Notes: generated from the sequence alone by a model not told the origin. A stretch of 64,000 nucleotides of DNA from Igneacidithiobacillus sp041146875 (GCF_041146875.1 NZ_JBFRXP010000002.1:62001-126000); one strand, 5' to 3'; positions 1-8,210 are shown, counted from the stretch's first letter. Numbers and translations are program-made.

Positions 1-246
1 AGGCGTATTTTGTAGATACTCCCGCAGGGCATCACCCTGGTCCCGCAGAATGTGGAAAAAGTGCATCACATCCCCATTGCGGTCGTTCATGATCTCGATG
101 CCCACGGGCTTCCGGGCAAACAACAGGCTCGCGCCACCGCAAAAGGGCTCGACGTAGGTCAGAAAACGGTCAGGCCGGGGAAGTAGAGGCAGAAGCTTTT
201 CCGTCATGCGGCCTTTGCCACCGAGATAGGGGATCGGGCTTTTCAC
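1..246 (-). CDS. DNA adenine methylase (Dam family), 3' end outside the window
   Basis: N-terminal 82 codons of an adenine-N6 DNA methyltransferase of the Dam/MboIA type. Visible are the N-terminal YLGGKGRM motif and the SAM-binding EPFCGGASLLF motif; the DPPY catalytic motif would lie beyond the window edge. The start is a GTG whose bases overlap the TGA of the upstream gene (GTGA overlap), so the two are translationally coupled. It would methylate adenine in short sites, possibly GATC. As an orphan methylase on a mobile element it may protect the DNA from host restriction or affect regulation. Family assignment is strong, target site unknown. Confidence 0.85.
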   Translation of the reverse strand, partial: MKSPIPYLGGKGRMTEKLLPLLPRPDRFLTYVEPFCGGASLLFARKPVGIEIMNDRNGDVMHFFHILRDQGDALREYLQNTP

Positions 247-476
247 GGTACCACCTTTCTTTTCCGTCCTGGGCGCTGGTGGAAGCGCTCGCTGGGTACG
301 ATGGCCTTGGGTAGCGCCGCCAGCCAGGCTTCCACATCACTTTCCAGCCACCGGGGACCTTTGGTGCCCGGTATCCGGCGGGGCGGCGGCAGCGTTTCAG
401 GATCACGCTTGTATACCGTCTTGGGGGATAACCCCAGCACCTGGGCAAGCTCACTTACCGTCATCAGCCGGTCCAT
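243..476 (-). CDS. AlpA/excisionase-type helix-turn-helix regulator
   Basis: A 77-residue DNA-binding protein. The N-terminus reads as a MerR-like/AlpA helix-turn-helix (residues 5-25, VSELAQVLGLSPKTVYKRD), followed by a short wing and the typical W-L-E-S-D-V-E-A-W segment. The basic tail GRKRK could add DNA contacts. Such proteins act as excisionases or activators of integrase/transfer genes on prophages and integrative elements. It ends in a GTGA overlap with the methylase gene and starts about 10 bases after the stop of the 535-residue gene upstream, so the three probably form one leftward operon. Which promoter it controls is not visible. Confidence 0.75.
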   Translation of the reverse strand: MDRLMTVSELAQVLGLSPKTVYKRDPETLPPPRRIPGTKGPRWLESDVEAWLAALPKAIVPSERFHQRPGRKRKVVP

Positions 477-485
477 GTTGAGCCC

Positions 486-2093
486 CTACAGCGCCATGGC
501 CGCCTGCCAGGTGGCAGGTAACCGGATGCCGGGCGGGATGGGGGCAACAGAAGCCATCCGATTTTTCCGGGGTCGGCCCTTTCGCGCACGCGCTCTCCGC
601 AATAGCACAAGGATTTGCGTCTCCGGGGGTCCCACGTCTCCAGGTGGAGAGTTTTCATCCAGAAAAGGCGGTGCTCCAGACGGCTCGTCCGGCGGGGCAT
701 CCACCGTCACATACCGGGGCTTCGCGGGAGGAATCCTGCCATGAAGGAGATCGGATGGCTCGATCAGGAAGGCCAGATCTTCGTCAAAAATGCAGAGACC
801 ATCGAACGCATCGACATCAGAGTCTGGGGAGGATGGATGAACCCTGGCAGCCGTCTCAATGGTATTGACGGGGACGGTGAGGTCCACGGCAGACACACAT
901 TGCGGGAGGGGTGACCATATCTCCCGCCAGGAGATGACCATCCCCTGCGGAGAGGCATACCGCAGGCGAACGGATTGTGTTTGGATCGTCGGAGCAGGAT
1001 TGCTGCCCATGCCTTTATAGACAGGCATTTCCTGATTGGATACCGATACGGCAGTGGTGGCGTCGGGTGGTGTTTCTTGCCAGGCCACGAGCATCCCCTT
1101 CGGGGAGGCATACCGCAGACGAACCTGGGGTACCTTACGGATCGATTGCAGTGCGCCATCAATCAGGGTGAGGGTCCGCGCATGCTTTGCGGGGATGGCC
1201 GGGCGCAGCGCCATCAACAGGTTCAGCGCCACCTGACAGCCTGCTTTCACGCGGGCAACCAGCCTCTTGATGATGTCCATGACACGGGCACCCGTGGCGG
1301 ACTTCAGTTGCTCCAGGATGGCCGGTACGCGCATGGCCAGTGTCGCAGGAGACATCCCGCTATGCTGGATCTGTTGAAGCAGGTAATCTATCCACTCCCG
1401 GAGTGTCGCCGGCAGGCGATCTTCGATTTCGTTGATGCTTTGTCCGACTTCGTCATCGTCTTCTGTTGCAAAGCCCGCCCACTCTGCTGCGTATAGAGAT
1501 TCCACGGCGTCCGGATCCAGAGTATCGAGCACATCCCGGTAGTCATCCTCAGATGCGGACTCCCGTTTCATGCGCGCGTATTCGTCGCCGAAGGTGGCAA
1601 CAGTCATCAGGTCTTGGCTGGCGTAACCGGTGCCGGTCATTTTTTTTGCAAAGGCCAAAAAGTCCCGATGTTTGCGGAGATAGGCATACGCAATATTTTT
1701 CAGGAAGTCCGCAAAGGTCTTTGGCCGGCCTCCCCTCCCGACGGCGGTTTCATCGTATTGCCGGGCGCAGAAATCCACCAGCCCTGCGGCGCAGTCGGCG
1801 ATCAGCTCAGAATCGCGCAGCCCAGCCTTTTGCGCAATTTGGCCTGCAGTGGCATAGGCCGCCTGGTATGCTCCCCAATAGGCCATCCCCAGCTCTGCCT
1901 CTTCTCTCCTGGATCGTACGGCCTTGCGGTACAGGGTGCAAAAGCGAATGCCACTTTTGTATTCCATATCGCAGTCTTTGTCCCGGCTATACCATTCTTC
2001 GCTCAATGCCTGACTGGAATGGGGACTGTACGCAAAGTCATGGTCGTCCAGACTTATGGTATCTTCTAGTGGCTCGTGCGGCTGCAGGTTCAT
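486..2093 (-). CDS. Hypothetical protein, 535 aa, with a duplicated YASPxGM segment
   Basis: Not recognised. The protein is soluble with no signal peptide or membrane segment. The first 130 residues are mixed charge with several Trp/Tyr; the region from 210 to 300 looks helical. Two copies of an almost identical stretch follow, VRLRYASPKGMLVAWQE and VRLRYASPQGMVISWRE, about 50 residues apart. The C-terminal 100 residues are proline-rich and end with a basic patch (RRARARKGRPRK) that could bind nucleic acid. It lies upstream of the alpA-like and methylase genes in the same direction. The repeated segment suggests a tandem small domain or a binding motif present twice. Confidence 0.6.
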   Translation of the reverse strand: MNLQPHEPLEDTISLDDHDFAYSPHSSQALSEEWYSRDKDCDMEYKSGIRFCTLYRKAVRSRREEAELGMAYWGAYQAAYATAGQIAQKAGLRDSELIADCAAGLVDFCARQYDETAVGRGGRPKTFADFLKNIAYAYLRKHRDFLAFAKKMTGTGYASQDLMTVATFGDEYARMKRESASEDDYRDVLDTLDPDAVESLYAAEWAGFATEDDDEVGQSINEIEDRLPATLREWIDYLLQQIQHSGMSPATLAMRVPAILEQLKSATGARVMDIIKRLVARVKAGCQVALNLLMALRPAIPAKHARTLTLIDGALQSIRKVPQVRLRYASPKGMLVAWQETPPDATTAVSVSNQEMPVYKGMGSNPAPTIQTQSVRLRYASPQGMVISWREIWSPLPQCVSAVDLTVPVNTIETAARVHPSSPDSDVDAFDGLCIFDEDLAFLIEPSDLLHGRIPPAKPRYVTVDAPPDEPSGAPPFLDENSPPGDVGPPETQILVLLRRARARKGRPRKNRMASVAPIPPGIRLPATWQAAMAL

Positions 2094-2147
2094 GAGGGCC
2101 TCCCTGGGAAAGTGCGTTGGCGGGGCGACAGTGGAAGAGGGGCAGGT

Positions 2148-2441
2148 CTAGCCATGCGATTCTTCCGGTGCGGCTGTTTCTGGGGGTTGGATGGGATTGG
2201 GGTCCTGTGTGGGATAGAGGCCGGTAGAGGAGGACGTGGCACCTTCTCGGTCGCCACCAGATTTGACGGGCAAGATCCCATGCCGGATAGCTGCGCCGAC
2301 CAATCGGTCAGAGATTTCTTGCGGCAATTCCTCTGGCCACTGCCAAACGGCTTGGCGGCTAATGCGAAGCGCGTCGCCGACGGCTTTCATCGTGCCGCCG
2401 AAAAGTTTAATCGCGTCCTGTTTCGTTCGTATGAGGGCCAT
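2148..2441 (-). CDS. Cro/YdaS-like phage repressor
   Basis: About 97 residues if the start is the Met of MALIRTKQDAIKLFGGT. The first 60 residues form a lambda Cro/YdaS-type helix-turn-helix (KLFGG, VGDALRISRQAVWQW), and residues after 60 form a Ser/Pro/Glu-rich disordered tail. It is transcribed away from a CI-like XRE repressor, with about 70 bases between the starts, which is the standard layout of a phage lysis/lysogeny switch. The longer reading frame starting at 2483 would cross the operator region, so the internal Met is preferred. A role opposing the divergent repressor is inferred from arrangement only. Confidence 0.7.
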   Translation of the reverse strand: MALIRTKQDAIKLFGGTMKAVGDALRISRQAVWQWPEELPQEISDRLVGAAIRHGILPVKSGGDREGATSSSTGLYPTQDPNPIQPPETAAPEESHG

Positions 2442-2512
2442 GCGTACAGTTAAGCATCCTTCACCGATAAATGTCAAGGACACTTTCCATCCTGGGCAGG
2501 ATACTTTACCGC
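2442..2512. promoter_or_regulatory. Divergent control region between Cro-like and CI-like genes
   Basis: The 71-base spacer holds two short perfect palindromes: TGTC-AAG-GACA at 2472-2482 and ATCCT-GGGC-AGGAT at 2489-2502. They are different from each other, so they may be sites for two regulators rather than repeats of one operator. The second sits 11 bases before the CI-like start and could control its own translation or transcription. Confidence 0.5.
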
Positions 2513-2926
2513 ATGAATGATATTGCCGACCGCGTCAAGGAAATAAGAACCCGCCTGAATCTTAGTCAGGCGAAACTGGGGGTGCATGCGGGCGGTGTGA
2601 GCAAGTCCGCCGTCCATCAATGGGAAACGGGCGTTACCAAGCCCGCGTGGGAAGCGCTAAGCGCTCTCCACAAAAGTTTGCGGATCAATCCGGACTGGGT
2701 GATGCGTGGCGAGGGAAGCATGTTTGAGGAGCAAGCCTCAGACGGCCTCCCCTTGGGTGCGAGGGAGCTAACGCCTAAACAGCAAGCGCTGCTGGGGATC
2801 TTCGACCGTCTGACTTCCAGTCAGCAGGAAACCATCATCAGAGAGCTTGAGGATATTAAACGGAAAAACGAAGAAATAGTGGAAGAACTGACTCGCAAGA
2901 CGGGCGCGACCCGTAATGGTTCTTAA
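2513..2926 (+). CDS. CI-like XRE-family repressor
   Basis: About 137 residues. The N-terminal 65 residues form a classic XRE/lambda repressor helix-turn-helix (RLNLSQAKLGVHAGGVSKSAVHQWE), with the usual phage-repressor continuation INPDWVMRGEG at residues 58-70. The C-terminus, ILLGIFDRLTSSQQETIIRELE-like and strongly charged, is a short helical dimerisation segment rather than a LexA-type peptidase domain, so SOS autocleavage is unlikely. The Met at 2513 is chosen because the helix-turn-helix begins directly after it; a longer frame from 2471 would include the operators. It is likely the main repressor of the left regulatory module. Confidence 0.75.
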   Translation: MNDIADRVKEIRTRLNLSQAKLGVHAGGVSKSAVHQWETGVTKPAWEALSALHKSLRINPDWVMRGEGSMFEEQASDGLPLGARELTPKQQALLGIFDRLTSSQQETIIRELEDIKRKNEEIVEELTRKTGATRNGS

Positions 2927-2957
2927 TTAGCAAGGCGGGCTTTCATTCGCTACCGGC

Positions 2958-3260
2958 CTAAGCCGCGTGTGGTGCTGGTTGCACTACGGGATGGGATTTT
3001 CGGCGCGCCTGCCAAAGGTCATAAGCTGCCTGCTGGCCAAGCCAGAGGTCCGCGCGCCCGCCCCGGTCTGGTCCCAGCCAGGACTCGATGCGCAAGGCCA
3101 TCTCCGGTGAAATGGCCGCTTTCCCATGTAATACTCTTGACAAGGTCGCACGGGTGACACCCAATTGCCGTGCCGCTTCCGTCACCGTCAACCCCAAGGC
3201 AGGCAATACATCCTCCCGCAAAGTGTCCCCAGGGTGAGGGGGGTTGTGCATTCCGCTCAT
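2958..3260 (-). CDS. higA: HigA-type antitoxin
   Basis: A 100-residue XRE-domain antitoxin of the HigA/VapI family. The diagnostic opening NPPHPGDTLREDVLPALGLTV is followed by the helix-turn-helix (residues 27-55) and the WLGQQAAYDLWQAR motif that closes the family domain. It neutralises the RelE-like HigB toxin encoded 9 bases upstream and usually represses the pair. Toxin-first order (higB then higA) is typical of Hig modules. Only the proline-rich last ten residues deviate from the usual family end. Confidence 0.9.
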   Translation of the reverse strand: MSGMHNPPHPGDTLREDVLPALGLTVTEAARQLGVTRATLSRVLHGKAAISPEMALRIESWLGPDRGGRADLWLGQQAAYDLWQARRKSHPVVQPAPHAA

Positions 3261-3269
3261 AACAATCTC

Positions 3270-3548
3270 CTAATGGTAATCCTGATAATCTACCAATATG
3301 GCATCCGTGCCATCGAAGGCAAACGTCAGCCGCCAATTGCCGTTGACCCGCACGGAAAAATGTCCATCCAAATCCCCCGATAGCGGATGCAGCCGCCACC
3401 CCGGCACATTCATGTCGCCGGGGCATTGCGCACGGTTCAGGCGCTCGATCTGGCGTCCAAGTTTGGGTGCCTGGTCAGGCTGAATACCCGCTTTGCTCCC
3501 CGTGAGAAAGAATGCTTCCAATCCCTTATGCCGGAATGTCTTGATCAT
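3270..3548 (-). CDS. higB: HigB-type mRNA interferase toxin
   Basis: A 92-residue RelE-fold toxin that cleaves mRNA on the ribosome. It matches the HigB/plasmid maintenance killer family: opening MIKTFRHKGLEAFF, the central LNRA...DMNVPGWRLHPL, and the C-terminal NWRLTFAFDGTDAILVDYQDYH, which carries the basic/aromatic catalytic residues and the final His. A longer frame runs upstream, but the family begins at MIKTF, so 3548 is the start. It is co-transcribed with higA downstream. The module probably stabilises the element. Confidence 0.9.
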   Translation of the reverse strand: MIKTFRHKGLEAFFLTGSKAGIQPDQAPKLGRQIERLNRAQCPGDMNVPGWRLHPLSGDLDGHFSVRVNGNWRLTFAFDGTDAILVDYQDYH

Positions 3549-3625
3549 GGCGTGAATTGTATAGCGTAGCGTTTCGCGGCACAAATTGGAGCGTGCAACA
3601 TCACTACAGAAAGTGTGCTTGACGC

Positions 3626-3647
3626 ATAGTAAAGCAACCTTTACTAT
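3626..3647. promoter_or_regulatory. Perfect 9-bp inverted repeat, putative HigA operator
   Basis: ATAGTAAAG-CAAC-CTTTACTAT, perfect arms with a 4-base centre, lies between divergent higBA and the small gene at 3696. Position and symmetry fit an autoregulatory HigA site that could also control the rightward gene. Confidence 0.65.
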
Positions 3648-3695
3648 TTCCTCATCGAAGCCGCCCATCCTGGTGCGACATCCTTGGGGGAAACC

Positions 3696-3914
3696 ATGGC
3701 GCTCTCGGCCGTATCCAACCGTACCAATAGCAAGCCGCAAAGCTATACCACGCTGGCCGTCCAGTACCGCGACGGGCTCCACCTGAATTACCTCTTCGAA
3801 CGCTCCACCAGGGTCTCCGATCTCATGGCCGCCATCCATCGGGCAGGCCGGGTTCGCAAGGTCGTTCTCTGGGATGAAATGCCCGGCGAGCGTACTCGGA
3901 AGGGGATGATGTGA
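3696..3914 (+). CDS. Small hypothetical protein, 72 aa
   Basis: Not recognised. A soluble 72-residue protein with a compact alpha/beta look: YTTLAVQYRDGLHLNYLFE, then SDLMAAIHRAGRVRKVVLWDE. A G-rich sequence lies just before the ATG. Its stop overlaps the start of the next frame (TGATG), so it and the IS-disrupted gene behind it formed a coupled pair. It is divergent from higBA across a shared palindrome. There is no signal peptide or membrane segment. Confidence 0.5.
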   Translation: MALSAVSNRTNSKPQSYTTLAVQYRDGLHLNYLFERSTRVSDLMAAIHRAGRVRKVVLWDEMPGERTRKGMM

Positions 3915-4014
3915 TGGCCGCACAACATTGGGCCGGAGTTATCTGTCGACACGACGGGCGGCTGTTACCAGTTCTGGGGTGCGATGATCGGGACGGCTTG
4001 ACCTTCCCGGCGTC
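3914..4014 (+). pseudogene. 5' part of a small gene interrupted by the IS3 element
   Basis: Starts at the ATG overlapping the previous stop and reads MAAQHWAGVICRHDGRLLPVL... until the IS left end at 4015. The remaining coding sequence reappears after the IS at 5672-5830. Evidence for the split is a second, decayed relative at 10759-11008, which has both halves joined (RLLPVLGVDHQ...LHVQGTAVDF...RRGYRLV). Function unknown; the intact protein would have been about 90-100 residues. Confidence 0.7.
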
Positions 4015-4038
4015 TGTCAAGGTAGTTGTCGCTTCTCC
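4015..4038. repeat. IS3 left terminal inverted repeat
   Basis: Begins TGTCAAGGTAGTTGTCGC and matches the complement of the right end at 5638-5661 with few differences. It lies 7 bases beyond the stop of orfB. Confidence 0.85.
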
Positions 4039-4044
4039 CATTTT

Positions 4045-4956
4045 TTAAGCCGCCTTTTTATCCTGCCGCTGCGGGTTCAGATCTACCGCCCCGACGGGTG
4101 TCCAATTGCGTGTGCCGCCTGACCAGCGCGCAGGATTTCTCGCCTTGGCCGCCTCATAGAGAGCATGACGTTTCGCCAGCAGCGCATGATCTTCGCCCCG
4201 GTGGCGCTGGGCCGGGGTGACGAAGCGAATGCGGCTGTGACGATGCTCATGGTTGTACCAGGCGATAAAGTCACGTACCCAGCGTCGTGCCGCGTCGAGA
4301 TCAGTAAAGCCGCTCTCCGGCCACTGCGGACAGTACTTCAGCGTCCGGAACAGCGACTCTGAATAGGGGTTATCATTGCTAACACGCGGTCGACCCCGTG
4401 ATGGAGTAATCCCCAGATCATAGAGTTTGGCCAGGAGGGTGGAGGATTTCATCGGGGCGCCATTGTCAGAGTGCAGGACCAAGGGTTGCCGCCAGCATTG
4501 CTCCGCCGTAAACCCTCTCTGGAGGAGCGCCGCGGCATGGTCGCCGCTCTCCTCCGTATGGACCTCCCAGGCGACCGCCTTGCGGCTGTAGAGGTCTTCA
4601 AAGAGGTAGAGATAGTAGTACTGACCACGCACCGGCGACGGCAGATACGTGATATCCCATGACCAGACGGCGTTGGCTGTGGTGGCCGTATGGGTGGTGG
4701 GTAGCTTCACCTTACGGGGCGGGTGCGCACGACCACGCCGTACCCCCATGCCCTCAGCCTTGAGGATCCGGTAGAAAGTGGACTCCGAGGCCAGATAGAC
4801 CCCTTCATCGGCCAGCCGTGGCACAATCTGAGTCGGGGGCAGGTGTGCGGTATCCGGACGATGACAGGCGTCCAACACCGCTTGCACCTCCGCTTCACTC
4901 AGCTTGTTGCTGGGTGCCGGTCGTTCGACCGTCGTGCGGGCATCTGTCTTTACCAC
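4045..4956 (-). CDS. IS3-family transposase OrfB (DDE integrase domain)
   Basis: Catalytic part of the transposase. The rve/DDE core is complete: first Asp in WSWDITYL, second Asp in VLHSDNGAPM, Glu in NPYSESLFRTLK. The HTH_21-like segment (HRPDTAHLPPTQIVPRLADEGVYLAS) lies before the core. A GTG at 4956 could start it, but the frame stays open upstream to the slippage site at 5130-5136, so the normal product is probably an OrfAB fusion made by -1 frameshifting, as in other IS3 elements. Confidence 0.9.
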   Translation of the reverse strand: MVKTDARTTVERPAPSNKLSEAEVQAVLDACHRPDTAHLPPTQIVPRLADEGVYLASESTFYRILKAEGMGVRRGRAHPPRKVKLPTTHTATTANAVWSWDITYLPSPVRGQYYYLYLFEDLYSRKAVAWEVHTEESGDHAAALLQRGFTAEQCWRQPLVLHSDNGAPMKSSTLLAKLYDLGITPSRGRPRVSNDNPYSESLFRTLKYCPQWPESGFTDLDAARRWVRDFIAWYNHEHRHSRIRFVTPAQRHRGEDHALLAKRHALYEAAKARNPARWSGGTRNWTPVGAVDLNPQRQDKKAA

Positions 4957-5090
4957 TCCCGACTCCTCTGTCCATCGCTGGACGGTGCGTAATGATAAGC
5001 CCGCTTCTGCGCAGGCCCGCGACCGGCGGGCTCCACTGTCAGAGGCTTCCTGTATCCAGGCGACATACTGTTGCCGCTCCGGGACCGGGG

Positions 5091-5591
5091 TTAATCTTCC
5101 CCGGCGTCGTCCCCCCAGAGGGCGTTCAATTTTTTTCGCAAGATCAACAGCGCGGCCGCTTCGGCCAACGCCTTGTCTTTGCGACGCAATTCCCGCTCCA
5201 GCTCACGAATCCGTTTCTGGTCTGCACGGGCTTGCGCACCCGCTGTCTGTTTCTGTTGGGTGGCGGTCTGCTGTCCAACGATACAAGCCTGTTTCCACGC
5301 TTTTACCTGGTCTGGATACAGCCCTTTCTCCCGACAATATGCGCTCAACTCCACCTCTGACAGCAGGGCCGTTTCCACCACCGCGGCCAACTTGGACTCG
5401 GCAGACCAGCCCTCTGTGGTCTTCTTGGTCACTGCACTCATCGCCCCACTCGCCATCGCCTGCTTACGCCAATGGTACAGCGTAACATCAGAAATCCCTT
5501 CCTGTTTGGCCAGTTCCGCCACGGATAAACTGGTAGGCGGCAACATCTTCTGCAATACAGCGGCCTTACGTTCTGCTGAGTAATGTTTCAT
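5091..5591 (-). CDS. IS3-family transposase OrfA
   Basis: A 166-residue DNA-binding subunit. There are two helix-turn-helix segments: residues 1-50 (YSAERKAAVLQKML..., LAKQEGISDVTLYHWRKQA) and a second around 65-105. A leucine/charged coiled coil follows (RIRELERELRRKDKALAEAAALL), which is the multimerisation zipper of IS3 OrfA proteins. It binds the terminal repeats and joins OrfB through the frameshift. It is somewhat longer than the common ~100-residue OrfA because of the duplicated N-terminal DNA-binding region. Confidence 0.9.
   Translation of the reverse strand: MKHYSAERKAAVLQKMLPPTSLSVAELAKQEGISDVTLYHWRKQAMASGAMSAVTKKTTEGWSAESKLAAVVETALLSEVELSAYCREKGLYPDQVKAWKQACIVGQQTATQQKQTAGAQARADQKRIRELERELRRKDKALAEAAALLILRKKLNALWGDDAGED
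5130..5136 (-). other. Probable -1 programmed frameshift site (A7 run in transcript)
   Basis: The coding strand has seven consecutive A residues within orfA codons CGA AAA AAA TTG. Slipping back one base enters a frame that is open straight into orfB (IERPLGGRRRGRLTPVPERQQ...). This is the expected arrangement for producing IS3 transposase. Confidence 0.8.
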
Positions 5592-5637
5592 CTCGATAAT
5601 CCACTTTCCGCCCCCACCCTACGCCTGACTCCATTTC

Positions 5638-5661
5638 AGAGAGGCGACAACTACCCTGACA
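5638..5661. repeat. IS3 right terminal inverted repeat
   Basis: Ends ...GCGACAACTACCCTGACA, the complement of the left IR. Coding sequence of the disrupted host gene resumes directly outside it. Confidence 0.85.
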
Positions 5662-5830
5662 CCGGGGGTTCCTGCATGTACAAGGTGCCGCCGTGGATTT
5701 TTGGGCCACGCCAGCCGAACTTGACCGGCGCGGGTACCGACTGGTTATGGCCAAACCGTTGGTGTGGAATGTGTGGGGCGCAAGTCCGCAGAGGCCGCTG
5801 GCTGGCGACCTGCTGCCGTGGCAATTTTAG
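5662..5830 (+). pseudogene. 3' part of the IS-interrupted small gene
   Basis: The frame reads LHVQGAAVDFWATPAELD then RRGYRLVMAKPLVWNVWG and ends at TAG 5828-5830. It aligns closely with LHVQGTAVDFGAALAELM / RRGYRLVIAKPTVWDAWG at 10840-11008. The two copies lie in the same orientation on either side of the TonB receptor/phospholipase C block. Confidence 0.7.
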
Positions 5831-5867
5831 CTCCATTGTGGAGCTTCATGAGCATTTTGTGGGCAAG

Positions 5868-8210
5868 CTAAAATTTCAGTGACACCGTCCCAAACACGGT
5901 TCTCGGCGCACCTTGCGTTCCAAAAACCGCATTCGCCGGCAAGCCGGGCACATTTATACCCGACCCAACACTCTCGCTTTCATTATATTTCCTGCCCAAC
6001 AAATTGAAGATGCTAACTTTAAAGCGGGCATACTTAAGAAATGGAACGTATGAATTAAAGACTGATGTCTTGTAACCTAGCGTCAGGTCAACCAAATTAT
6101 ATGGATTTGTCCTTAGCGTGTTGTCTCCAGTAATAGGGTTCGCCATTCCAGCAGCGCCAACATACTGGTCGTCGATATTTGCAGAAATTGCGCCTGGGCC
6201 TAGAATATTTTTATAAGCCAATCCGACCAGGAAGCTATGTAATGGTACTCCAGATACAACATTTCCCGAGAAGCTGCCTCCAGAACTCGTTTCTAGTTTG
6301 GTATAGTATGGGTGTTGAATGTTTGCTGATGCATATACATTCAACCAGTAAATTGGTTTCCATGATAGTTGAAGGTTAACCCCTTGGTATAAGGCATTCC
6401 CCAGCTTGTACCCGGTCGGAAATAGAGCTGTGCCATTAGCATACAACCCCTTAACTATGTTGTTAACTTGATCATGGTAATAGTTGATTGACCCAAAAAG
6501 ATTGTTCTTTTTATATTTAACGCCAACTTCAAAGTCCGTATTGTTGACGAGCTTAATTTTACTTGGGTCAATATAGAAAGTGTATTCATTACCATAAGAC
6601 TCATTCTCCGGGTTAGCATTTGTATGGGCTGCGTAGCCATATAGATACAAATGCCTGATGGCTTCAAAGTTAATGCCGAGAGAAGGCTCAAACCCGCCAA
6701 AACTGGTATATACTCCAGAGTCAAACGTCCCATTAATATGGCCATTTAACAGAGGGGAGCCGGTTGGTGGGAGTAGGTTGGCATCGGTAGTCTGGTATGC
6801 TGCATAAGCAATTCCAGGGGTGATGCTCAGTCTATTGTTAAAAAGTTTTATATCATCCTGACCGTAAGCGAATTCTGACATTTGAGCTGTGTCGTTATTT
6901 GCTTCGTAATAAAAATTTCCAACAGATTCGTTCAGGACTGGTGCGTTATAAAGGATGTATGGATTTTTGTAATTCATGTAATATAGGTATCCGCCTATCT
7001 TTATATGATTGTTATATATTTTTGTTGTATATCTAATTCTATCTCCGATGGTATAGAATATAGGAGGATAGTACTCATCAAGATACGGTGAAGTAATACC
7101 ATTATAAGTGCCGTGGCCAACATGAACTCTGTGCGAATGCTTAAACCATATCTTGTTATCAATAGAGCTTTTTTTGGAAAGATCCCAGTGCTGTTTACCG
7201 TACAGTAGCCACATGTTATCTTTGTATTGGAAATAGGATTGACCAGGTGTTTCTGTAGAGTAAAAACCACTGGTTTGTTCACTCAATAGCGGTCCTGGTA
7301 CATTGTAACCATTAACCGTATATCCGGCCAGTGGTGTGAGCGGAATCGATGGTATAGCTAAGTACTTGGCTCTAGAAATATACAAACCAAGAGAGTAAGC
7401 ATTCCCGGAATTGGTTATCTTGCTAACCTTTCCAAAGAAAACATCGGCTTGCGTTGGATAGTCGTATTCGAGGCCAGGGGCACGACCACTGGTGTGACCG
7501 AAACCAGCCACCACTGACCAACCATCCGCAAATAATCCAGATTTTGCTATTGCCACCTCAGTTTGTGAACCATACGATCCATAGGATGTGTCAACTTTTA
7601 CGCTTGGCGTCGCCGACGGTTGTATAGGAAGAAAATTAACCGTGCCGCCAATGCTTGATTGCCAGCGATCGTCTGGATTTCCAGGACCATATGCAACCGT
7701 AACGCCATTCAAAAGCTGCGCAATAGGAACCTCGACAGAATAAAATCCGCCGTCTCCAGATAAAGGATTGCTTAGCGGGATACCATCAAAATTAACCTGA
7801 ATCGAATTAAAGTGGCCATTTACCGTAGGGCCTGTGCCAACCCCGAAGCCATTAATATTTAGGCTGTTAGATCCCACACCGCTATTCGGATTTGAGCCAA
7901 GCACCAAAACTCCTGGTAGCCGGGCAGCAAGTTGAAAAGCACCGGTGTTTGGCGGCATAAACTTCAATTGACTTCTGGTTACTGCTAGTTTTGTCTGAGT
8001 GGATTTGGCAAGCTCAGAAAAATTAATTTTCTCATCTGCTTTATTTTCTGGTTTCTTGCCGTTTTTATAATTGCTTGATACTTCTCCAACATTTATTGAG
8101 TTATTGTTTTTGTTGTTCAACTTCGCTCCATAGCTAATCGGTGATTGTGCTATGCAATTTGCCGCTATTAGAGCAATAATAACAGCCTTTTGATTCATCT
8201 GTATTGCCAC
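5868..8210 (-). CDS. TonB-dependent outer-membrane receptor
   Basis: About 780 residues. The start is taken as a GTG four bases after a strong AAGGAGG; a Met follows four codons later and begins a signal peptide (MNQKAVIIALIAANCIA...). A plug domain follows (LPGVLVLGSN, INGFGVGTGPTVNG, FDGIPLSNP, LLNGVTVAYGPG, GGTVNF), then a long beta-barrel that ends in the outer-membrane signature GTVSLKF with terminal Phe. No clear TonB box can be assigned. The gene is visibly richer in A/T and Asn/Lys than its neighbours, which suggests separate acquisition. It follows the phospholipase C gene by 96 bases, so the pair may take up a product of that enzyme; the substrate is unknown. Confidence 0.88.
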   Translation of the reverse strand: MAIQMNQKAVIIALIAANCIAQSPISYGAKLNNKNNNSINVGEVSSNYKNGKKPENKADEKINFSELAKSTQTKLAVTRSQLKFMPPNTGAFQLAARLPGVLVLGSNPNSGVGSNSLNINGFGVGTGPTVNGHFNSIQVNFDGIPLSNPLSGDGGFYSVEVPIAQLLNGVTVAYGPGNPDDRWQSSIGGTVNFLPIQPSATPSVKVDTSYGSYGSQTEVAIAKSGLFADGWSVVAGFGHTSGRAPGLEYDYPTQADVFFGKVSKITNSGNAYSLGLYISRAKYLAIPSIPLTPLAGYTVNGYNVPGPLLSEQTSGFYSTETPGQSYFQYKDNMWLLYGKQHWDLSKKSSIDNKIWFKHSHRVHVGHGTYNGITSPYLDEYYPPIFYTIGDRIRYTTKIYNNHIKIGGYLYYMNYKNPYILYNAPVLNESVGNFYYEANNDTAQMSEFAYGQDDIKLFNNRLSITPGIAYAAYQTTDANLLPPTGSPLLNGHINGTFDSGVYTSFGGFEPSLGINFEAIRHLYLYGYAAHTNANPENESYGNEYTFYIDPSKIKLVNNTDFEVGVKYKKNNLFGSINYYHDQVNNIVKGLYANGTALFPTGYKLGNALYQGVNLQLSWKPIYWLNVYASANIQHPYYTKLETSSGGSFSGNVVSGVPLHSFLVGLAYKNILGPGAISANIDDQYVGAAGMANPITGDNTLRTNPYNLVDLTLGYKTSVFNSYVPFLKYARFKVSIFNLLGRKYNESESVGSGINVPGLPANAVFGTQGAPRTVFGTVSLKF

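Larger units (their letters stand above)
4015..5661 (-). mobile_element. IS3-family insertion sequence, apparently intact
   Basis: A 1647-bp element with imperfect terminal inverted repeats: left end TGTCAAGGTAGTTGTCGC (4015-4032) and right end, read inward, TGTCAGGGTAGTTGTCGC (5661-5644), agreeing in 17 of 18 bases and continuing with weaker similarity. It carries overlapping orfA and orfB on the minus strand, a T7 slippage site and a complete DDE triad, so it may still move. I see no convincing target-site duplication in the flanks. It disrupts the small gene that begins at 3914. Confidence 0.9.

Noticed and set aside
5829..5845. Terminator for the TonB receptor gene
   Set aside because: AGCTCCA-TTG-TGGAGCT is a good hairpin, but no T run follows it on the transcribed strand.
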